DNA of 64,000 nucleotides from Megamerina dolium (Eukaryota; Arthropoda; Insecta; Diptera; Megamerinidae): assembly GCA_963854835.1 (NCBI GenBank), contig OY978527.1, forward strand, positions 34,954,540 through 35,018,539. Reading direction: 5' to 3'. The first letter of the stretch is position 1, and each line of letters begins with the position of its first letter. The translations under genes and the position numbers were made by a program. The notes under the pieces were generated by a model. The model ran no database searches, was not told the DNA's origin, and saw nothing but the letters and a program-made list of their open reading frames with translations. Of this stretch, positions 11,690-22,782 are shown in pieces.

Positions 11690-13325
11690 AGGTAATATAA
11701 GTTAAAATTGGCGTATGTATCTCATATGCATTAGTTAAACATTAAATCCAAATTTTTGAACATCAGGAAAATACGTATGAGCTTTATACCTGGACCCCTA
11801 CTGTGGTCAACATTGCCACATAAGTCTAAACATTGTGCTTTGGTACTCACACTGCCCGGTGAATGGTATTTAGTTGAGGGACACTGGAGCACCTCCTGTT
11901 AAAATAATGCAACTATTCCAATTATTGACCCTAAGCATTATATTTTTTTTATATATTCAATAAATTTGTAGGTTGTCTAAATACAATAATCGACATCACA
12001 CAAAAATTTGACTTAAACTAAGGAAAGTTATGACAGATAATAACATGTGGAGAGTATGTTCCCTGTGGGGAACATCATTCTCTAATAAATTATTATAATG
12101 CTGTAGCGTTGTTTACCTTTTCAGCCTTAGAAATATAAAGAAGCATACTATGCAGCGCAATTTGAGATTCGAACCCAACTCAAACCCAATAATATTGGAT
12201 CTGACCACCAACCTCATCATCGTCAACCGATTGCAGAGGAAGCGTGAATAACAATAATTAACGAATGGTTTGCAATCAAAAATTCCATTGAAAATTTAAA
12301 TTATTTATTAAAATAAACAAAGGAATTCTAAATAAGAAAATTCCAATTCATTTGAACTATGTTTTTCTTGAAAATATTTCTAATACATGCATTCATTTCC
12401 AATAAATTCATTAATTCATAAATACTCAAACTAATGCTACCGCATTTATGTGCGTTTAAATGAAATTTATTTTTTCTCAATGTAATCTATATGATTTTTA
12501 ATATCATAGAAGTAACAAAAAAAAAAAAACTAATAAATATGTATTGAATACATATTATTAAAATACCACCAATATTGTCGATTTGTTATTCAATTTGTTT
12601 ATTATGAATGGATATTATCAAATCAGTGTTGGCAAAAAAAAAATCAAATTTATCATAATAAATTTAGTTAGTTGATTGTATATCGATTTAATTGTTGTTT
12701 TATTTTATTTATGTATGTAGTTGGTATTATTTCACACTTGCAAATTATATTTATTTATATACATATGCATGGTTTTGTTTAGTGGTAACTATTTTAATAT
12801 AAAGTTTTGAACAAATTGAATAGAATGATTAAATTGTTACAATTACATTTATTTTGATTTTTATTTAGTAGCAATCATTTAATTCGTGCTTACATTTAAA
12901 CAAAACACTAGAACATATATACATAAATATACATAGGAGAAAATAATAACTACCCACTTTTTGGATTCGGCCACAAAGTTGTCTTTTTGAATCACATGAG
13001 ATGAGATTTTATGATATTTTAAAGGGAAAATCCTTTCACATTCTAATAATTTGTTGCTCCAAATAAATATTGGTTGATATAAAACATTAAAAAGATTTGG
13101 ACTTTATGTCGATTTCAAAATTATGGCTTCAAATACGAAAGCCGATTCAAAAAAGTGTCGCTTTTTGTAATAACCATTCTCCTATTTAGGGAAAAATTAA
13201 AAATATTAGCAGATATTAATCGTAATCGTTGTACTACAAAAGTATCTTATGAAGCTAAGCAAGTACAATATATTATTTTGTATTTTTTTTTTTTTTTTGT
13301 TTTCATCTGAGGTGTGTGTGAGGTA
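11690..13325. other. Intergenic, AT-rich, with one dispersed repeat
   Basis: No gene is seen. At 12035-12140 there is a repeat (GTTCCCTGTGGGGAACATCATT, then CTTTTTCAGCCTTAGAAA-like text) that recurs at 14195-14290. The rest (12250-13320) is very AT-rich and without recognised features. Confidence 0.6.
12035..12140 (+). repeat. Dispersed repeat, first copy
   Basis: It shares with 14195-14290 the ordered motifs TTCCCTGTGG, ATCATT, TAATAAA, AGC-GTGTT and TTTTCAGCCTTAGAAA. GTTCCCTGTGGGGAAC is a short palindrome. Class unknown. Confidence 0.5.
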
Positions 13326-13329
13326 TATT

Positions 13330-14110
13330 GAGAACATGCTCCATCAATCTGTAAGGATTTTGATAAAAACGATAAAGTGCGTGAGAGAAGGACACCAATG
13401 TTTAAAGACGCTGAATTGTAGGTTTCATTGAACGAAAACATGCGTCTGCATGTTTGAGAGTGACTTAACAAGCCATTGCATTGTGTCTAAAGAACATGGG
13501 TATAATATTGGATTCCATATGAACTGAAACCAAGATACATCGAAAGGCGATTTCGCAACTATGAATCGTATCGTTACTGGCGACGAAAAAGGAATCTATG
13601 ATGGCAATCCTAAGCTCAAGAAATCATATGTGAGACCTGGCCAACCAGCTAAAACGTCTCCAAACGCCGTATATCCATAGATCGAAGGTGATGTTGTATA
13701 TTTGGTCGGATCAGAAGGGTATGATATATTATGAGTTGCTTAATACCGAGTGAAACCATTGATGGGGAATGGTACTGACAACTATTCATCAAATTGAAGC
13801 GAGTATTGAACCGAAGTAGCTGAAATGGGCGACCAGACAAGAATCATCAAAATGCTCGCCCACATATTGCGTAACCCGTTAAAATGTATTTGAAAAATAG
13901 CAGATGTAAGACTTCCACCGTATAGTTCAGACATTGCCTACCATGACTACCATTTGTTTCGAAATACGCTTCACTTCATTATGAAGCTATCAAGAATTTG
14001 GCCAATATGTTCTTGGTCTCAAAAGATGAGCGGTTTTATTGAAAAGGAAATCAAATATGGGTAAAAAGTTGCAGCTTCCGTAGGAAAATACTTTGAATAA
14101 AATATATTTT
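13330..14110 (+). mobile_element. Degenerate mariner transposase remnant
   Basis: The plus-strand text keeps mariner landmarks in order: an ERRF-like stretch near 13540, NRIVTGDEKGIY near 13565, KSYVRPGQPAKTSP near 13620, then SETIDGEWY, a QNARPHIA remnant of the HDNARPH catalytic motif near 13850, and a final SKDERF block near 14015. The second catalytic Asp is lost and there are many stops and frameshifts. Terminal repeats were not located. Confidence 0.8.
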
Positions 14111-14194
14111 TTTTAATAAATTTATTTTGTACACTGTCTTAAAAAAATCAATGACATATTACAAATATTTGATTTCAAAGAAAGAAGAAGTAAT

Positions 14195-14290
14195 GAGTAA
14201 GGTATATTCCCTGTGGAATATCATTATATAATAAAACAGCTTTCTATGAGACGAGCTGAAGCGGTGTTTTCTTTTTCAGCCTTAGAAAGA
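14195..14290 (+). repeat. Dispersed repeat, second copy
   Basis: It pairs with 12035-12140 (TTCCCTGTGGAATATCATT, TTTCTTTTTCAGCCTTAGAAA). It sits between the mariner remnant and the Jockey tail. Class unknown. Confidence 0.5.
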
Positions 14291-14339
14291 CTTACGATGA
14301 TGGCATCAAATTAGCGGGAAGATCATTTGGTTGTTGTTG

Positions 14340-14668
14340 CAGGTGATCTCAATATTTTATGGCAATCTTTTTTATTTCATCCTTCACTACTGGGATTTTA
14401 AGGTCTCGATGAATTTGGACGTTCGTAAAGTACCAAAGAGCATTTACAATAATTCGTAGAGTTTTGGATTGAAATTTTAGAAGGTTTTCTAAGTTTGAAA
14501 TTGATGATGTTGCCCTCAGTTGAATACCGTAAGTCCACACTGGTTTCAGAGCGGATTTATGTAAGATAACTTTGTTGTCTATAGAGAGAGGAGACTGACG
14601 TTTTAACAGCCAGTACATGCTGCGAAATTGTATTCCCAGGGCTTTACTTTTTGCAAAGATGTGCGGTC
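14340..14668 (-). mobile_element. Jockey-clade LINE, RT C-terminal fragment
   Basis: On the minus strand an open 109-codon frame reads HIFAKSKALGIQFRSMYWLL, then NKVILHKSALKPVWTYGIQL, NLLKFQSKTLRIIVNALWY and IHRDLKIPVVKDEI. This is the standard end of a Jockey-type ORF2 (the ALGLKFRSLYWLL, KPVWTYGIQLWG and IHRDL blocks). Everything upstream is absent, as in a 5'-truncated insertion, and the break coincides with the start of SINE copy C at about 14671. The frame is open but is only a fragment. Confidence 0.9.
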
Positions 14669-14670
14669 TC

Positions 14671-15022
14671 CGTGTCATAGTTGAGTGGTTAGTGTGCGTT
14701 GGTCTCCTGATCTGTAGGTCATGGATTCAAACCCCGGCTGAACCAGAACTTTACTATCGATAAGATTTTTCTTTCGAACGGTTCCCATCGTTTGGCAAGG
14801 CATTGGCATTTCATCCAGAAGCAATAATTTACCACGAAAATACTTCTAAAAGAGCTTTGTGTCAAAACTCAGAAAAAGTGATCTCATAAAGTTTATGTTG
14901 TTCGAAACCGGCCACTATAAGTAAGTCCCTGCCAATACTGAACATTTTAAATACGCACAACAATACTGGAAGAGAAGGTAAGCGGCTCTTTCGAGGTTAT
15001 AAGTGCCAAATATATATATATA
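14671..15022 (+). mobile_element. tRNA-derived SINE, copy C (near full length)
   Basis: The tRNA-like head has a weakened box A (CATAGTTGAGTGGTTAGTG), CTGATCTGTAGGTCATG and a box-B-like GATTCAAACCCCGG. The middle section (TTCGAACGGTTCCCATCG) is one that most other copies have lost. The body reads ACTCAGAAAAAGTGAT, TCGAAACCGGCCACTATAAG and AATACTGAACATTTTAAATACGCACAACAATACTGGAAGAGAAG as separate blocks. The tail ends GTTATAAGTGCCAAATATAT, like copy H and unlike copies B and G, so there seem to be two 3' subfamilies. Confidence 0.85.
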
Positions 15023-15029
15023 ACCGGAT

Positions 15030-15490
15030 AGAGTTTCGGGTAGGAATTTATAATTAGCTCTCCCGAAGGGCTTCGTTGGGCAAGTAGAGATCTGGAAATG
15101 CTTCAATCATGATTCAATCTATTGAATCTGTATGAAACAAAGTTTGTCTTGCTTCTGTAGCAGTGGGCTATGCTGTCCTCTTCCATTTTTCTAGCATCTT
15201 TGTAATGGATAGAGTGATATCACCAGGAATGACCACTTTGGAAGATGATACATATCTGTTAGTATCATCTACAAAACGTTAATGCCAAAAAAATAAGACT
15301 CTGACCAAATTTAAGATATTGTAAAACAAAATATTTAACATAAAATTAAATATAAATAGTACAGTGACTCAGAAAAAATATGATTTCTAGAACACGATGA
15401 ATAGAAACTTTATTGCTATTTTGATTTATAAAAATTATTGGCTATTTATTGCTTCGCGAACATTTAATATACTGTAGTTCTAATTACATA
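15030..15490. other. Intergenic, nothing recognised
   Basis: A short AT-rich interval between SINE copy C and the long-inverted-repeat element. No coding or structural signal is seen. Confidence 0.5.
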
Positions 15491-16006
15491 TACCACCCTG
15501 ATCAAAAAGTTTCCGGAATAACCACTGTGTGGCGCTCTAATTGTTTCAATTTCAGTTCTGTATTTTTTGTCAAGTTGATACATCTGTTGTTGATATTTCC
15601 TTTAAATCTTAGCGTCATAGCTTTATATTTGCAAAAGTTATGTAACCAAAACTACATCTATCTGTGTGTGTGTTGGCGATTTTTTACGATTTTCAATCAA
15701 TTTCATGCAAAAAAGAGATGACGTCGCAAAAGACATGATTTGCGAGGCTGTGACTTCTTTCTGTTCAATCGCGTAAAAAACCATTACGGGGAACGCGTTT
15801 CATCAGCCGAGAGGAAGTAATGGAAAAATCGCAGGAAACACTGAGGTAGATGTACTCTTGGTTAAGTAACTTTTGCAAATGTCAAGCTATGACGCTAAGA
15901 TTTAGTGGGCATATCAACAGTAGATGTACCAATTTAACAAAAAAAAAAAACAGATCTCAAATTGAAACGATGGTGGTTATTCCGGGAACTTTTTGATCAA
16001 GGTACT
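15491..16006. mobile_element. Nonautonomous DNA element with about 150-bp inverted repeats
   Basis: The left arm (15493-15655) and the reverse complement of the right arm (about 15855-16004) agree over long stretches: TGATCAAAAAGTTTCCGGAATAACCA against TTGATCAAAAAGTTCCCGGAATAACCA in shorter blocks, then TTTCAATTT, TCTTAGCGTCATAGCTT and TTTGCAAAAGTTA. The arms are flanked by TATA, so a TA target site is likely, as in Tc1/mariner. Between the arms a peptide-like scrap (FISREEVMEKSQET) suggests a piece of transposase. The element is about 515 bp and not autonomous. Confidence 0.8.
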
Positions 16007-17885
16007 ATAGTATGTGTGTACATGAGTTCCTGTGCATTAATCTCAACCAATTAAAATCTAGCCACAAATTAATCCTTATTTTTTATCTACTTTTTGTACT
16101 AGGAAGCAATTCTTTCTTTGGTTTGCTCTCGCTTTTGTTAATTATATTCTTAAATTATCAGTGTACACAAGCGAGGATATTATTAAGTGTAATTAAATGG
16201 GATTTCGAGATAATCATTTCCCACACTTATATAATCATCCAATTTCGTGCATTTCCAAAAGTGCTTATAAACAAGGATATCTGTCTGTCAATATTAATAT
16301 GTATATGGCGGTTGGAATAGTGCTAGTGATTTGTAATGAGATTTTTGTATAACAAAAATTATAGTTTTAACTCACCTCGAAATTATTTACATATTATGTT
16401 ATTATATAAATGGAATTTGAATGCTGTAAAGATACAATATAAATTAGATATTAGTTAGGAGTAAAATTAATCAAAGGATAATGGTAATTAAATATTATAT
16501 CTAATATATATCTATAGGTAACTAAAACTTTCATTACACATCTAATTTCCATTCCTTCTTCCTATACATACACTACATATGTATATAAATATAAGTCACA
16601 CACATGAAACAAATCATGATAGTCAAATGAGTATTATTATTATTATGTTTATATAATAATATTATAATGAAAACATATACATAGGTGTATAAGTATGCAT
16701 GAGCTCTATATGTATTTAGAATGATGTCATCCTCATTGGCAATCTTAATCAGCATTTTTATGTTAACTAGGTTATTCCCGTAAAAGTCGCAATACTCGAA
16801 TGTATACAATATATATCGTAGGTATGCGTTTTACTTATATAGATATATTAAGTATATACATAAATAAGAACAGTAACATCGTCGACGACAATGATAATGA
16901 CAACAACGGTGTTAACGATGACAACAGCATGATTATGAAAGACGATTTAAGACATTCTGCTTCAATATGAAACCAACAAGCCAACCACCGAACCTATATA
17001 ATCCTGAACATACAACAGCATCAAAATAAATCGCGTTTTCCTAACGCTGCCTTTTTGACGGTGCACAGCTCCCATATATACAATACAATACATACATACA
17101 TATGTTAAATCGGGTTAGAACTTCAGCATAGGGAAGATAGGGAAGAGTCAACAATCAAATCAACAAATACTTGTAACTAACTAGCAAAATTATAACAAAA
17201 ACAACTGTAGCGACAAAATCACAAAACGATATCAAATTTGCTTCCCACACTCTTTTTTTGGTATTAACTACGAATAAATGTGTATGTGTGTGTGTTTATG
17301 TGTGTGGAATTGGATTGAGGTATACCATGCGTACTCGTACATCAATGTGTTCACATAGAAGTATGTACTCATATCATTATACTACCGAGTATGAGTACTA
17401 AATATTATGTACATACGAATATTGAACGCACTGTATAGTACCCATTGCCATGATATAATCCTTAAGGAATATAATAAATATACGATTATTTGTAACTGTT
17501 ATTATGTGTATGAATATATGTATATGTCTATACGAAAGTGTATACAAGAATTTGAAATATGTACCTCTAACATATTCATATGTATGTATGCATGTATATA
17601 GTACTAGTCTGTTCATATTCATATGCTAAGTATGGTTGTGTATGACTAAGTAAATACATACATATTATACATAAGAGTTGGTAAATGAACATAAATAATA
17701 TTTATGTGAAAAATCACAAACACACAGTGTGCTTAGTATAAACATTAAGATGGGTCAAATTTGTATAGCCAAAAATCGTATTAAAATAATTTTTCTATGA
17801 ATTTAAATATTTTTTTATATGATCTGTGCGATCATAACCATCCAATATACTATACCCAATAGGTCTAATACCAATGTTTCTAGCA
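16007..17885. other. Intergenic, nothing recognised
   Basis: AT-rich sequence with many ATACATA/TATGTATG runs (16565-16880, 17080-17110, 17510-17610) and a TG run near 17280-17305. The frames found are short, overlap antisense frames and have no motif. Confidence 0.65.
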
Positions 17886-17889
17886 TGCC

Positions 17890-18770
17890 ATAGCATTATA
17901 CCCCTTTCTACCTAGATATTACCTGTCTAAGAAAAGGAATCAGCTGGAATCCATGTTCCGCTTTGCGGATAAAATTGAGTATGTCCACAACAGGAGCCTT
18001 TTTTATTTCCTCGGAATCTAGTCGATCACTGTAGAAAATGTGAATTATTGTTTTCGCCAACGGCAATACAGTCGCATAGTATGTGTTCTGTAGTTTCATC
18101 CTCTACAAGACAGAAAGGAAACCTACTATTTTTCTGATATTTGTCTTTCACATATTGCGCAGTTCCCTATTGTAGGTGTATGGCCTAACCAACCTTTTGG
18201 CTTGGTAAAGTTTTTGTATCCCTTCACAGTGGGATACTCTGAGACTATGCTCCCATTTGTTCACCTTCGTTTTAACCTCCGCCCAGTCGATAGCACAGTA
18301 TGGCTCTGGGCTTGTAAGGTTTGCTGCGGAATCGGCCCCGGCCAGCTCATTAGAAATTTCATTTGCCCTCAATCTCAGAATGGCCCGATACCCAACAGAG
18401 TACAATCTTATTCGTTTTATCTAGAGGTTGGATGTTATTAAAGCATTCCTCCACTAGCTTCGCTTTAAAGAATAAGACCCTATTGCTTTGAATGCAGCTT
18501 GACTACTTGAATAGATAAATATGTGTGCGCCTTTGATGCCTCTTTCCAGATTTATCATCGCGAAGATCGAAATTGCTGAATTTCGGCCTGAAAGACGCTA
18601 GGCCACTACCCATTGGCTCTGATATTTTGGTGTTGGGTCGATAGACCGCGGCACCAACTCCAGTATCTGTTTTTGACCCGTCAGTGAACCATTCTAGGGT
18701 TTTAGGATCGACCCAAGGCCCTCCAATGCCCCATTCATCTTGATCTGGTATCATTCTTAAGATCACATAC
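17890..18770 (-). mobile_element. RNase H-type LINE 3' fragment (RNase H plus Cys tail)
   Basis: Read on the minus strand from 18770 there is the RNase H start EWFTDGSKTDTGVGAAVY with the first catalytic Asp in DGSK, then a gap, then the later RNase H block NEISNELAGADSAANL-SPEPY (18400-18290). The pre-tail TYNRELRNM follows near 18160. The tail FCLVEDETTEHILCDCIAV near 18100-18040 carries the Cys/His cluster typical of the end of LOA/R1/I-group polyproteins. The fragment contains frameshifts and no RT, so it is a dead 5'-truncated insertion. Confidence 0.8.
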
Positions 18771-18779
18771 AATTTGTGG

Positions 18780-19495
18780 GCAAAACGAAAATTGACTCTT
18801 CCTAATGCACAGACTTACATATGTAGATATGTATTTATATATTGCGTAAGTAGGAAAATAAAGAGACAAATACACGTTGCATATATAAGTACGACGATAT
18901 AAGCACACACATAAAAACATTGAGAGATTTAGCAGATAAACACAATCATACTCTGTATTTGTATTATGAGGTTTTAAGGTAATTACAATGCTAAAATCTA
19001 AGGCAGGTATTACGTAAATAAATACGAGTGTGAGTTTGTGTCTTAAATGATCATCATTATGAGCTAATTTGTTCATTTGATTACGTAGTCTAGCAGCGTA
19101 CTTAACAGAACAATACACAGGCAAAATTATAATTATTGTGCTTGGTTGAAGTAATGAAAAATAAAATATAATTACACCATACAACAAAATGGACGTTGTT
19201 TTTTTACAAAATAACAAGATTCTTACAACGAATTTGGTTAGAGGACGCCAAAAAAAAAAACACATACATTGACGTTTTAAAAGTTGACATCGGAACCTTT
19301 TTCAGGGGGGTAAAAATTTGCCCTTTTTAATTCATTCCTACAGCGAATAGGCATATATATTATTATACTTTAGGGATTAGCCGAATCATCTGGGTCCCTT
19401 TTCGTCCCTCAAATCGTGTGTTATGTACTTGTTTGGTTGCAGAATTCTTCTACTTCCTTCCTCATAATAACATAACACGTTATTTTAAGCATACC
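18780..19495. other. Intergenic, nothing recognised
   Basis: AT-rich sequence. The 176-codon frame on the minus strand (18735-19265) has low-complexity Tyr/Leu/Ile content, includes the LINE edge, and has no recognised domain. I do not accept it as a gene. Confidence 0.55.
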
Positions 19496-19499
19496 TTTG

Positions 19500-19800
19500 T
19501 GGGATATGTTCCACATTTCGAGTTCATCAATAAATTGGCGACCCAGTGTGGACATTCACCTGCTTGCCAGTGCAAGGTACTGGCACACTATGTGCGTAGC
19601 TGTCTCTGCCTCTTCCATGCATAATCTGCAAATGTAAGCATCCTCTTCTTCAACAAGATCCATTTGCTGAGGTGATACCTGAAATTGCCATGCTCAGTTA
19701 TTAATGCAGTCAACCAGCTCAGAGTTAACCGTCCTAGACTGAGAACCCTCTCCGATTCACTGCCCCTTGGTAGCTTCAACGGCATATGGCATATGAAACC
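19500..19800 (-). mobile_element. RNase H-type LINE, Cys-rich tail fragment
   Basis: Minus-strand text reads NFRYHLSKMDLVEEEDAY, then CRLCMEEAETATHIVCQ, then YLALASR, a C-x2-C-x9-H-x3-C arrangement. This is the best preserved example of the tail seen at 3.3-3.6 kb. One frame change splits the peptide. No RNase H or RT remains. Confidence 0.8.
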
Positions 19801-20885
19801 ATGCGGTCCATACTTCTGAAGTAACTATACTCACAAAGTTATTGGTCACTCACTATTCAATATTAACCCTTCATCTTCCCTATGTGTAGATTAGTTTTGC
19901 CTCTTTTTCAAAAAGTCATAAAAATATCCATACAACAATGGAATAACAATGGTTAAGAATGTACCACAAAAACATTGCACTTAATATTTCACTATAAATC
20001 GTTATAGAACACAATAAAGCTCAAACCTCATCACAAATGCTAGAAATGAAACAAATATTGTGGGCTCCAAATGATTTGAGAGATATTCTAGAAAGATCTG
20101 TAGCTCAGAGTTAAGAAGATAGCAGGCGAACTATTATAAAAATGAGCATCAAAACTTGTCATTTAATTTCAGTATATACCGTAATATTTTATAAGATTCG
20201 AATCATATCTGCACGATGGCATTGAACAGGTAATAAAAACTTCTATATATTTTTGAATAATTTTATTAATCAAGGAGCGAATAAAGGGTAGCACTAGCTA
20301 GTGCTCATAAACTGCTAAAATATTGATCGACGAAATGTGTCTAAAACCACAAAGACCAAACTCTATAAAATTATATTCGTTGAAAAAATATAATAGAATC
20401 GAATAGAATAAAAGGCAATTTCTTCGGGCACTTTAGAGAGTGATGGTCATTATATTGGGTGTATAAACGACAACAATTGAGCAGTGTTTATCGTGAGCAC
20501 CTGCCTGATGCCTTGATCTCACGACGCACAAAACGTATGTATGAATTTGAAGCGTTGATAAGCTACCCGTAGGATTGGAAAATCAGAAACCAACCTCCAG
20601 GTTCTACGGTACCAATTGGGGCATGTTGAATGGACGTATTACCCTTCTTGGTGGGGATCGAGGCGCAACTAAAACCTCTCCTGATCTAAGGGGTCAGCAC
20701 TCTGGTTGCAATGCAACTTCACATCAAGTACTCCACGCCTTTGACGTGGAATACTCTACCCGCGTGTTCTTTGGGTTAACACATCCACCACGAAAACCTC
20801 AACGAAGGGCCGTTCCCAACCATCAGGTTGAAGAGATTTCAACCTGATCTATCGTGGTGCCAAATTTAAAGTCTTTTGGTAAGAC
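19801..20885. other. Intergenic; includes an unclassified GC-richer segment
   Basis: 19801-20560 is ordinary AT-rich sequence. 20570-20890 stands out for much higher GC and a transposon-UTR feel (CTAAGGGGTCAGCACTC, TCCACGCCTTTGACGTGG, CAGCCCCATTCGGCTCCAG). TCCACGCC-TTT-GACGTGGA is a near-palindrome. A 90-codon frame (20575-20847, +) is open but unrecognised. I think this is a piece of an unclassified mobile element lying against the mariner fragment that follows. Confidence 0.45.
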
Positions 20886-20889
20886 CTCG

Positions 20890-21310
20890 TAGCCGATGCT
20901 GCTACCATTTTCAGCCCCATTCGGCTCCAGACTGGGGGCTGGGATTTTTGGTTGTATAAAGTAAGTTTGTGCGGTTTATTTTCGAAAATTAAATTTTTAT
21001 TGTCAAAATTGATACATTGATCAAAATATTGTCCGTCGCTGGCCACTACTTTTTTCATATCTTTCTGGCAGCATACGGATTCCGCGTCGAAAGAAGTCGA
21101 CATGTTTTGAGGCAATCCATAAATCGACCCAATTTCTGGCTTCCTCGTAAGAATGGAAGCGCTGATATTTCAGGGCGTATATCATCAATCAAGTGGTAAT
21201 CGGAGGGAGCAATGTCTGGGCTATACGGCTGGTGGGATAGGACTTCTCATTTGAGCGTTTCTAAATATGTTTTAACGGGCGCCGCAACATGTGGCCAAGT
21301 CAAACTTCAC
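20890..21310 (-). mobile_element. Mariner transposase, C-terminal half
   Basis: Minus-strand text reads WPHVAAPVKTYLE, then SYQPYSPDIAPSDYHL-like sequence near 21240-21190, which holds the third catalytic Asp of a DD34D transposase. It ends KKVVASDGQYFDQCINF near 21060-21000, the standard mariner C-terminus. The N-terminal half is missing and frames shift. Inverted repeats were not located. Confidence 0.85.
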
Positions 21311-21319
21311 AATTAATTT

Positions 21320-22125
21320 TCCAATGGTATGGGAAGCACCCTACCGACAGTTGAAAAAGTAACATACACCTTAGTATTCATATTTACATTCTTTTTAATG
21401 CTGTTGGCATCTGTCGTAATCGTAAGTGTCCGCCTACATACGAGTATATGTGTGTGAGTGTGTGTGTTCATTTAATGCATTACGGAAACATTTCCTTTTA
21501 ATATTCACTTTAATTTGATTTCGTCTCGTTTCAATTTGATTTTTACATGTGAATATGTGTGCCTGTATGTGGGAGTGTGTAAAATTTGTATGGTAATAAA
21601 AATGCGTAATAAAGGAACAACATTGTAAATATGATTTTATTATTATTCTTTTTTTTTTTTTTTTTTGTTCGCTGTGTTAAGGCTTTGTTAATATTTACTG
21701 AATAAAAAATATAATCACTGACTTGCTGTTATTTAAGTATATCTCTGATTGCCGTTATTATTGCTGTTGTTTTTAGCATTAAAGTTTTTAAAGTTTTACC
21801 ACAATCCTTTGGTAAATTTACTTCTTTGCTTCAGCTATTGTCGTATTTGATGTTTTTGTTCTCTTAACTTTCCACATTTACTGAGTTGCTTCAATTGCAA
21901 TACGAACTGGGATTCTCTCTCTCTCTCTCTCTGTTCATACTCGTACTTTCATTTCATTTTATGTGTCTTTATACAAGTTTTGGAAAAAATTGTTCAATTG
22001 TGTTTGTTTTCTTTCCTTTTCTGACTTCTTCTTTCCGTTGCTTAAAATGTTTTAAGTATTTATACTTCATGCAGTCACTATCCTTTATTCATACAACACC
22101 AGTGCTCAAACATTCGATTCGAAAG
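21320..22125. other. Intergenic, nothing recognised
   Basis: AT-rich sequence with a GTGTGTGAGTGTGTGTG run near 21450, a poly-T tract at 21650-21667 and a CT run at 21911-21932. No gene is seen. Confidence 0.6.
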
Positions 22126-22129
22126 CAAA

Positions 22130-22680
22130 TGGCCTTACAGTCGCCAGGGCGGACCGATTTATAGTCTGTACACCTAGAGGTATATAAAAGATTTGTTCAT
22201 AGTTTACGAAAATTTAGGGTATAATTTCAGAGTAATAAAAATGAACTTTTTTTCGATATGTATCACTGTCAGCGAAAAACGGCAATTTTTTGTAAATTCT
22301 GAACTAAGAAATATATATTCATTATATGTCTCTGTCATGCCTATTTTTAAAAGAGTCTGGACCTATATTAAGTAGTACTTTGGCTCGACAATAGCTTTCA
22401 AAGTGATTTCTCCCTTTAAAGTGAGCAAATGTATGTCAAATATGACTATCCTAAATGAAAGGCCATGAAAACTATAGCGGTTAAGAAATTAAAATATTTT
22501 ACAACTTTGTATGGAAGTCCATCGGCCTAGGTGAGATCTATCCCCTTGATCCACCCCTAGCTACGCCACTGCTCTAGGCAGAAGACTGCCGAAGTTTCAA
22601 CGACTTAAAGATGCATGAAATTCAGGCACTTTGTGCAGGTTTATTTCGAGAATCATGGTGGAGTTCGGGCATATTTCCGT
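22130..22680 (+). repeat. Noncoding repeat related to 10.8-11.7 kb, with a nested transposon end
   Basis: It opens TTACAGTCGCCAGGGCGGACC, comparable to the start of the 10765 repeat. Later it has ACAACTTTGTATGGAAGTCC and AGAAGACTGCCGAAGTTTCAA, both matching the 10765 family. Between them, at about 22522-22572, lies GATCCACCCCTAGCTACGCCACTG, whose reverse complement starts CAGTGGCGTAGCTAGG. That looks like a separate small element end inserted into the repeat. Confidence 0.55.
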
Positions 22681-22782
22681 GAACTTCGTCTATTTTACGG
22701 TGGACATTATCGTAAATTCGAGTGACTTCTTCAACTAACCATTAATCGTTTCCATACCATACCATTTTGTATGTCCTAACTA

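Noticed and set aside
14055..14140. Mariner right-hand inverted repeat
   Set aside because: I could not find a matching left end near 13300, so no repeat is claimed.
18735..19265. 176-codon minus-strand frame
   Set aside because: Its composition is low-complexity Tyr/Leu/Ile, part of it overlaps a LINE edge, and no domain is recognised.
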